A stretch of DNA of 64,000 nucleotides from Antedon mediterranea. Taxonomy: Eukaryota > Echinodermata > Crinoidea > Comatulida > Antedonidae. The translations under genes and the position numbers were made by a program. Shown here one piece after another: positions 58,601 through 64,000 of the stretch. Position 1 is the first letter of the stretch. Each line of letters starts with the position of its first letter. The stretch spans positions 16,463,501 through 16,527,500 of the forward strand of contig NC_092671.1 of the NCBI RefSeq assembly GCF_964355755.1, written 5' to 3'. Below the pieces are notes generated by a model. It was not told the DNA's origin. It did not search any database and was given only the letters and a program-made list of their open reading frames with translations.

Positions 58601-60292
58601 AAGCCCATCTTAAAAGAAGCCCATCTTAAAAGAAGCCCATCTTAAAAGAAGCCCATCTTAAAAGAAGCCCATCTTAAAAGAAGCCAATCTTAAAAGAAGC
58701 CAATCTTAAAAGAAGCCAATCTTAAAAGAAGCCAATCTTAAAAGAAGCCAATCTTAAAAGAAGCCAATCTTAAAAGAAGCCAATCTTAAAAGAAGCCAAT
58801 CTTAAAAGAAGCCAATCTTAAAAGAAGCCAATCTTAAAAGAAGCCAATCTTAAAAGAAGCCAATCTTAAAAGAAGCCAATCTTAAAAGAAGCCAATCTTA
58901 AAAGAAGCCAATCTTAAAAGAAGCCAATCTTAAAAGAAGCCAATCTTAAAAGAAGCCAATCTTAAAAGAAGCCAATCTTAAAAGAAGCCAATCTTAAAAG
59001 AAGCCAATCTTAAAAGAAGCCAATCTTAAAAGAAGCCAATCTTAAAAGAAGCCAATCTTAAAAGAAGCCAATCTTAAAAGAAGCCAATCTTAAAAGAAGC
59101 CAATCTTAAAAGAAGCCAATCTTAAAAGAAGCCCATCTTAAAAGAAGCCCATCTTAAAAGAAGCCCATCTTAAAAGAAGCCCATCTTAAAAGAAGCCAAT
59201 CTTAAAAGAAGCCAATCTTAAAAGAAGCCAATCTTAAAAGAAGCCAATCTTAAAAGAAGCCAATCTTAAAAGAAGCCAATCTTAAAAGAAGCCAATCTTA
59301 AAAGAAGCCAATCTTAAAAGAAGCCAATCTTAAAAGAAGCCAATCTTAAAAGAAGCCCATCTTAAAAGAAGCCCATCTTAAAAGAAGCCCATCTTAAAAG
59401 AAGCCAATCTTAAAAGAAGCCAATCTTAAAAGAAGCCAATCTTAAAAGAAGCCCATCTTAAAAGAAGCCCATCTTAAAAGAAGCCAATCTTAAAAGAAGC
59501 CCATCTTAAAAGAAGCCCATCTTAAAAGAAGCCAATCTTAAAAGAAGCCAATCTTAAAAGAAGCCCATCTTAAAAGAAGCCCATCTTAAAAGAAGCCCAT
59601 CTTAAAAGAAGCCCATCTTAAAAGAAGCCCATCTTAAAAGAAGCCCATCTTAAAAGAATCCCATCTTAAAAGAAGCCAATCTTAAAAGAAGCCCATCTTA
59701 AAAGAAGCCAATCTTAAAAGAAGCCAATCTTAAAAGAAGCCAATCTTAAAAGAAGCCCATCTTAAAAGAAGCCAATCTTAAAAGAAGCCAATCTTAAAAG
59801 AAGCCCATCTTAAAAGAAGCCAATCTTAAAAGAAGCCCATCTTAAAAGAAGCCAATCTTAAAAGAAGCCAATCTTAAAAGAAGCCCATCTTAAAAGAAGC
59901 CCATGGGCTTCTTTTCGAGGTTTTACTGTATTTTAATAGTATACGGCCTTATATCATAGAAGATTTGCAGACAAAAAATGTCATTTTTTTCAGTGAGAAT
60001 AGTATACACATTGAAATGATTAATTTAAATTTTGTTTATTTCAGAAGCATTATATCTAAATTCAACCATATTTCTATCACTATACAGAAATAGTATACAG
60101 AGCTAATAAATGCATATACTTCGAAATATTACACAACTAGAGTCAGCTGAAAAAGCGATCACACATTGAATGTATAATTCTTGTATGATATCTCTATGGG
60201 TAAATAATAATTGAAGGTTCATAACTTACTTTAATCCAGGATTTATATAATTCAACAGTAGAATCATTTACATTAGGTTGCCAAAAGAACTC
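46624..60292 (-). CDS. CASD1: Sialate (N-acetylneuraminate) 9-O-acetyltransferase CASD1 (17 exons, 5' end missing)
   Basis: CASD1 is a Golgi multi-membrane enzyme that O-acetylates sialic acid from acetyl-CoA. In transcript order the exons are 60292-60230, 57202-57106, 56193-56116, 55133-55043, 54343-54238, 53839-53712, 53408-53169, 52450-52345, 51919-51830, 50856-50737, 50609-50453, 49762-49683, 49550-49458, 49009-48869, 47965-47888, 47391-47299 and 46869-46624. Junctions are GT-AG, phases agree throughout, and the total is 2,007 nt (668 residues plus TAA). Human CASD1 has 797 residues, so about 130 N-terminal residues, including the GDS serine block, are not seen. Visible are [21 protein letters not shown], shown here as two blocks HGAATWTIK and FEALQQYK, the catalytic Asp/His motif KDGLHFP of the SGNH-like luminal domain, [54 protein letters not shown] and [10 protein letters not shown] of the membrane half. 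The frame looks intact; introns are repeat-rich. Confidence 0.96.
47012..47286. repeat. 34-bp minisatellite in the last CASD1 intron
   Basis: About eight units of 34 bp contain TTGTATGTTCATGTGACAAC. Variants GAGATT/GATATT and ATAAT/AGCAT alternate in blocks. The array ends 13 bp from the donor-side exon boundary at 47299. Confidence 0.9.
48018..48652. repeat. AGC/AGT trinucleotide microsatellite region
   Basis: About 630 bp of interrupted AGC, AGT and AAT triplets, with a ~21-bp higher unit (AGCAGCAGTAGAGATATAAG) repeated between about 48130 and 48410. It lies in the CASD1 intron between exons 47888-47965 and 48869-49009. The long Leu-, Ser- or Tyr-rich frames across it are translation artefacts of the repeat. 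Confidence 0.9.
49298..49442. repeat. Decayed MITE family A copy in CASD1 intron
   Basis: It has CAAAGCTCTATACTA on the left and AGTGTAAACAGAGCTTT on the right, with GTCTAGACTATTGAA and a TAGCACATCACATTTTGTCG block that matches the family A copy near 5030-5050. Confidence 0.55.
49786..50125. repeat. MITE family B, copy 3 (longest)
   Basis: The ends are TTAAAGATGTATTGTTCCC and GGGAGACAATACACCTTTAA, imperfect inverted repeats of about 19 bp that define the family. It lies in the CASD1 intron between exons 49683-49762 and 50453-50609. Confidence 0.85.
50983..51525 (+). mobile_element. Truncated Penelope-like retroelement with inverted flanks
   Basis: A frame ending at 51304 encodes [33 protein letters not shown] and, close to its end, [14 protein letters not shown]. 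This resembles the last ~75 residues of Penelope-like polymerases, the GIY-YIG endonuclease end. The fragment is flanked by inverted repeats of ~107 bp (50983-51090 and 51419-51525; inner sequence AATAGTTTCTCGAAACATGT and its complement). CTGATGA at 51408 with a GAGAA/TTCTC stem and GAAA at 51430 gives a hammerhead-like core. It lies in a CASD1 intron, antisense to the gene. The reverse transcriptase domain is absent. Confidence 0.75.
55540..55973. repeat. Non-autonomous DNA transposon, hAT-like ends
   Basis: GGGTCTGTTTCTGCTGA on the left and CAACAGAAACAGGCCC on the right are inverted repeats with two differences. The 434-bp inside holds repeated ATTGGTTA/AATCGGTT motifs and no ORF. I do not see a clean 8-bp target duplication, so the superfamily is uncertain. 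Confidence 0.55.
56590..57060. repeat. GAT-rich compound microsatellite in CASD1 intron
   Basis: GATGAT triplets are interleaved with ACAATGATATTGTGATGATG blocks for about 470 bp. It ends 45 bp downstream of the donor of exon 57106-57202. Confidence 0.85.
57280..59929. repeat. 16-bp minisatellite (~160 copies) inside terminal inverted repeats
   Basis: From about 57317 to 59905 the 16-bp unit AAGCCAATCTTAAAAG repeats about 160 times almost without indels. Single-base variants occur: CCC for CCA in many units, AAAGG in a run near 57745-57800, and one AGAATCCC at about 59657. The array is flanked by GTAAAACCTTGAAAAG (57281) and CTTTTCGAGGTTTTAC (59911), inverted with one mismatch, and its right edge forms AAGCCCATGGGCTT. 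It occupies most of the 3-kb CASD1 intron. Every frame has stops, because 16 is not a multiple of three. Confidence 0.95.
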
Positions 60293-61248
60293 CTGTGAAT
60301 AAAAAAAGAAATATCATTTATATTCGTTTATCAAAAGGAAGACTTGACAAGGAAGACTTGACAAGAAAACTGTGACACATCAAAGACAAATTTTAAGGCT
60401 GACCACGAGATATTTATTTGGTAGCTGACAAAACTATATACAAAATCAAACATGTTTTGGTAGACCTTGTAACGCCAAATGAAGTGACATTGCCAAATGA
60501 GGTTCGCGTGGCCTGTATCGCACAAGGCTAGGTCACTTAATTTGGCAGCACGTTTCTGGCGAGCTAATCGTGTTATAAATATTGATATTACTTATTTTCA
60601 AATAAACACAAACTGAAAATTATTAACCGGAGTATTTCTAACCTAATAACCTTTACTCATTGTATGAAATTAAACCATTATAACTGAAACATACGACGAA
60701 AATTTACTATTTTAGTGTAAAAAACGAAAGGCACTGTTCATCGAAAAATCTAGAAAACTCGAAATGCATGATGGGAAGCCTACCGACCCCTTTCTAAGCA
60801 GCTGGAAAAGGAGACTACTCGTTTTAGCGTGTCTGAAGTCACGTCTGCATGTTATGCGGACATGGTCTGGGACAATTTGCCTTTGGGCGCTAAAGCGTTT
60901 AGTGTTTGAGTTATGGGATTATTTTCTAGTAATAATTTGATTTGACGTTCCTTTCGTCGGTACATGATTCCCGTTATTATTTTGTTCGGTTTTATGAATT
61001 TCTATGTTTATGTTTTCAAATTAAAATGATTATTCGTTGAATATGAATGTATCCTGTTATTCTACTGATTATTATATATATTTTTTTGTTTAACATTGCT
61101 TACTATTTAATCAATTCCGTTTTTTTAAATGTATATGACCAATGTTATTTAGGCCTAAGTTTTTTATTTATAAGTTCTTTAAAAATATTAGTTACATGAT
61201 CACATTTTTGTCACTTATTATACCTACAGTATAACACTATATTTCCTT

Positions 61249-62290
61249 TGATGTCTGAAACATTAAAACATAAATTCGCAATACTATGGCGAACCTAAGT
61301 CGCAAATTGTTAGTTGGATATTCGTTATAATTTCATCATCTCATTTGTTACACATGTATGTGTGACCTATAATAAATAAATAAGGGATGGTAGGCCTAAA
61401 GGTAGTCGAGGGGAAATTCATCAAATTGTTTCATCAAAACAATAACTCATAAGGTCGGAAACATTTAGATAATGGAACCAAATTTTGCAATAAAGTCTTT
61501 ATTGCAAAATTTGGTTCCATTATCTAAATGTTAAAAGATGAGATATTGCCTTGTTCTCTTTTGTTATCAATCTTTTCATGTCACGTACCGTAATAGAATG
61601 TAACAGTTGAACATGCATATCACAATAAATAAATAATGGTACCTAATTAGTTCAGCATTTTCATCAAGTTTTAACAATATTTGATGTCGGAAAGTAACAT
61701 TCCCAATAATATAGAGACTAATTTTGCAATATGTTAGATATTTTATTCAGCTGGTGCCGGAAACATTTGAACATAAATTCGCAATAATGGATCATAATTG
61801 TGCAATGAAGTTGTCATCTCATTTGTTCATATCGATGTGAGAAACAGTTTGGATGGGAATGTGGTGAGCGAAATTCTAAGCAAGCCAAATACATGATACA
61901 GTTATTTTAAGGTTGGGAACAAACGTGAATTCGCAAATAATTGAACGTAATTTTGCAATAAAGTCGTCATCTCGTTGGTTCATATTACGATGTGGGAAAC
62001 AAGTTTGGATGGGAATGGGGTGGTGAACAAAATTCTAAGTAAGTATTACTTCGAAGTCGGAAACAACCTTAAATTCGCAATAATGCAATGGAACCTAAAT
62101 TTGCAATGAAGTCGGTCACCTTGTTTGTTCATACGATGTTGAAAGCATGTTCGGAGGGGTGGATGAAATTCTAGGAAGCTAAATACAGTTACCGTAGTTA
62201 TAACACTAATTATTTTGAGGTCGGGAATATTAGAATTTATACTTAAATGGAACCTAATTTTGCAATGGAGATTGCATGCGTTATTTTCAT
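61249..62290. repeat. Degenerate ~155-bp tandem repeat
   Basis: Four to five units begin GTCGGAAACA-like, then AAATTCGCAATAATGGAACC, TAATTTTGCAATAAAGTCG, CATCTCATTTGTTCATA and GGAATGGGGTGGTGA-like. Starts are near 61249, 61753, 61911, 62056 and 62220, and spacing at the left is disturbed by the palindrome at 61460. Confidence 0.75.
61460..61532. repeat. Perfect palindrome, 36-bp arms, 1-nt centre
   Basis: The arm at 61460-61495 (starting AACATTTAGATAATGG, ending GCAATAAAG) is the exact complement of 61497-61532, with a single T between. The arm sequence contains the GGAACC-AAATTTTGCAATAAAG motif of the surrounding tandem repeat. Confidence 0.9.
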
Positions 62291-62460
62291 CTCGATTGTT
62301 CGTTCCATCAATTCATACGTCGTACATAATATATAACATGCATGCACTTTTATACTTTGTGGGGTGATGAGAATGGGATGCTACTGTAAGTTAATATTTT
62401 TTATTTATTGACATACAGTAATTTAATTAGCTATATTGATGGAATAGTAGATTAGGCCTA

Positions 62461-63790
62461 TATTTACACATTTGCAGCCTTCACTATTTATAGAATAAAT
62501 CAGCATTAAATAAGCCAGTGGGTAAATCTTTATGGAATTCATTTAAAAGCAATATGCTATATAACATTGAATGTGAAAGATATAACAATAAAGAAACAAG
62601 TATAGAAAAATGGGTAGCTTTAAGAAATACTATTATGTTAATATAAATTCTAATTTGCTCGATTATCAGAAAAGAATTCACTGTGATACGAGTTACAGGT
62701 GGTGCTGATCTGATTTAATTCGTTTTATCTTGTATATAAATACATTGTATACATAATCCGGGTTGTAAAATTAAAACAAACAATTGAAAATCTCACAAAT
62801 TCTTTATGTGTAAAATATTTTACAACGAAGAACATTAATGAAAATAGGAGGCAATACGGAATTCATAAATGTAAAAATGTTACTGATGAATTGTAACGAC
62901 ATTGGGAATTAACAAATGTGTTAAATAATATGATTTTATGTAGTGACATGAGATAATATATGAATGTGGATAAAAGTGGTGTTTACGCCACAAAAGAGAA
63001 AAAAAAAGCTATCGATGGAATGGTGGGTACGAAATCCATGATAATATAGTTACTTATCTAAAATAAATTCGACGGGAACCTGATTTTACAAGAGGACCTC
63101 TTATATGAGTTTGTGAGGACTCCGTTTATAGAGGACATCTTAATATCTGTTCTAAAGACTCCTTATATCAGTTCTAGAATTAACCTTAATTCAATTCAAA
63201 TTGATCAGTTCTTTTCTAATGAAGAATCTGGGAAATTTACAATCAAGCAACAACACCACATAATTCTACGTGAATTCTGCTGTACGTGAGCTAGCCTTAA
63301 TAATACCGCCTGATTACGGTATATAGGCCTACAGTATTAGCTTCAGAATAAATGACAACGCATTCTACAGATATTAAAACAGAATGAAAATATTAAATTG
63401 GCTTCGTTGAAATGTTGTACCTTGATAGACAGACCCTCAAGCAGACAGCCCACATTACTGTACAGACAATCTGCACTGCAGCACAATCTATTGGTTTTAA
63501 CTGTACACGCGGTGATTCAACTAAAAGCAGTAAAAACATTTTGGCACACAAGGCGTATCATATAATTTGCGGACCATGACCGAAGCACTTCCGCTTCGAT
63601 CTATTCGACGAAAATCAAAAAAGGATAACTATTTGCTGCTTTATATTTAATTTAATGTAATAGCTTGATCTAATAACAGGCGTAACAACACAGAATACAT
63701 ATTGTAGTTTAATACTGGCTTAAATATGTTTGTTTTATATAAACTGTATTTTACAAAATTACAATAGAACTTCATTTTGCAATAGTACCT
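62461..63790. other. AT-rich DNA with a possible LINE scrap
   Basis: At 62500-62635 the plus strand gives a broken frame around NKPVGKSLWNSFKSNM and EKWVALRNTI, vaguely like a non-LTR retrotransposon protein, but too short to assign. Otherwise I see no gene or RNA. Confidence 0.3.
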
Positions 63791-64000
63791 AATTTGGCGC
63801 CTTAGACGCCAAATTAAGTGCGGTACCTCATTTGGCAGTGGTACCTCATTTGGCGTGACAGACCTTCTTCAGTGACGAATTTAAATTACAGAAAAAATTA
63901 CAAAAAATGTTAACATAATTACGAAAGAATGGAATCTGTTTTCAGAGTGTAAATTTAAGATAAAGATTTAAAGAAAGATTGATATATCCTCTTGATACAT

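Larger units (their letters stand above)
60455..63868. mobile_element. Possible 3.4-kb inverted-repeat element upstream of the visible CASD1 exons
   Basis: The left end (about 60455-60550) has ACGCCAAATGAAGTGACATT, GCCAAATGAGGT and CACTTAATTTGGC. The right end (about 63793-63868) carries the same blocks in reverse: ACCTCATTTGGCGTGACAGA, GCCAAATTAAGTGCGG. Inside are a ~155-bp tandem array, a perfect palindrome and four TAGGCCTA octamers, but no transposase ORF. Missing CASD1 exons could in principle lie here, but I found no GDS-encoding exon. Confidence 0.5.

Noticed and set aside
57317-59905. CRISPR-like regular array
   Set aside because: Units are contiguous 16-mers with no unique spacers, in an animal intron. 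It is a minisatellite.
60293-64000. Missing N-terminal CASD1 exons with the GDS serine motif
   Set aside because: I searched the minus strand by eye for a Gly-Asp-Ser exon between proper splice sites and found none. They are probably beyond the right edge.

Overview
This is a window from an animal nuclear genome. Genes are split by GT-AG introns, most of the DNA is repeats, and base composition is strongly AT-rich (roughly one third G+C, by eye). The IDH2 and CASD1 proteins, the AT-rich non-coding DNA and the many TAGGCCTA octamers suggest a marine invertebrate deuterostome such as an echinoderm. That assignment is inference; the sequence only proves a metazoan-type genome. The window opens inside an intron of IDH2 and closes upstream of the visible part of CASD1, so both genes lack their first exon(s).

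Layout. 1-6.5 kb: eight exons (+) of mitochondrial NADP-dependent isocitrate dehydrogenase, whose introns hold hairpin MITEs, a tRNA-derived SINE head and a cleanly nested transposon (1,200 bp with TA duplications, inside an older MITE). 6.5-9 kb: AT-rich intergenic DNA with a 27-bp minisatellite and a MITE. 9-27.5 kb: a repeat block. It has a flank of MITE-like palindromes, then a satellite of about 14 kb made of ~465-575 bp units. The satellite has a four-unit higher-order period of ~2.10 kb and an internal duplication at a constant 7,618-bp offset. Its flanks and interior carry an element rich in (GTCG/GTCT)n, and a decayed LINE ORF1 follows it. 28-43 kb: three rhodopsin-class GPCR paralogues, all on the minus strand. 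The middle copy has an exact in-frame 89-codon deletion. Probable 5'UTR exons, a TATA-like box and polyadenylation signals can be proposed for them. 43-46.2 kb: a tandem duplication and SINEs. 46.6-60.3 kb: seventeen exons (-) of CASD1, the sialic acid 9-O-acetyltransferase, ending at its stop codon at 46624. Its introns carry five tandem arrays or microsatellites, including a 2.6-kb 16-bp minisatellite inside transposon-like terminal repeats, and a Penelope-like element fragment with a hammerhead-ribozyme-like core. 60.4-63.9 kb: a possible 3.4-kb inverted-repeat element with its own tandem array and a 36-bp perfect palindrome.

The genes do not form an obvious pathway: IDH2 works in the mitochondrial matrix, CASD1 in the Golgi, and the GPCRs at the cell surface. 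The most interesting signal is not a gene. The octamer TAGGCCTA occurs 15 times, where about one or fewer is expected. In two paralogous comparisons inside the window it appears as an extra GGCCTA at a TA dinucleotide, and a third comparison is compatible. This looks like the footprint of a TA-targeting mobile element.
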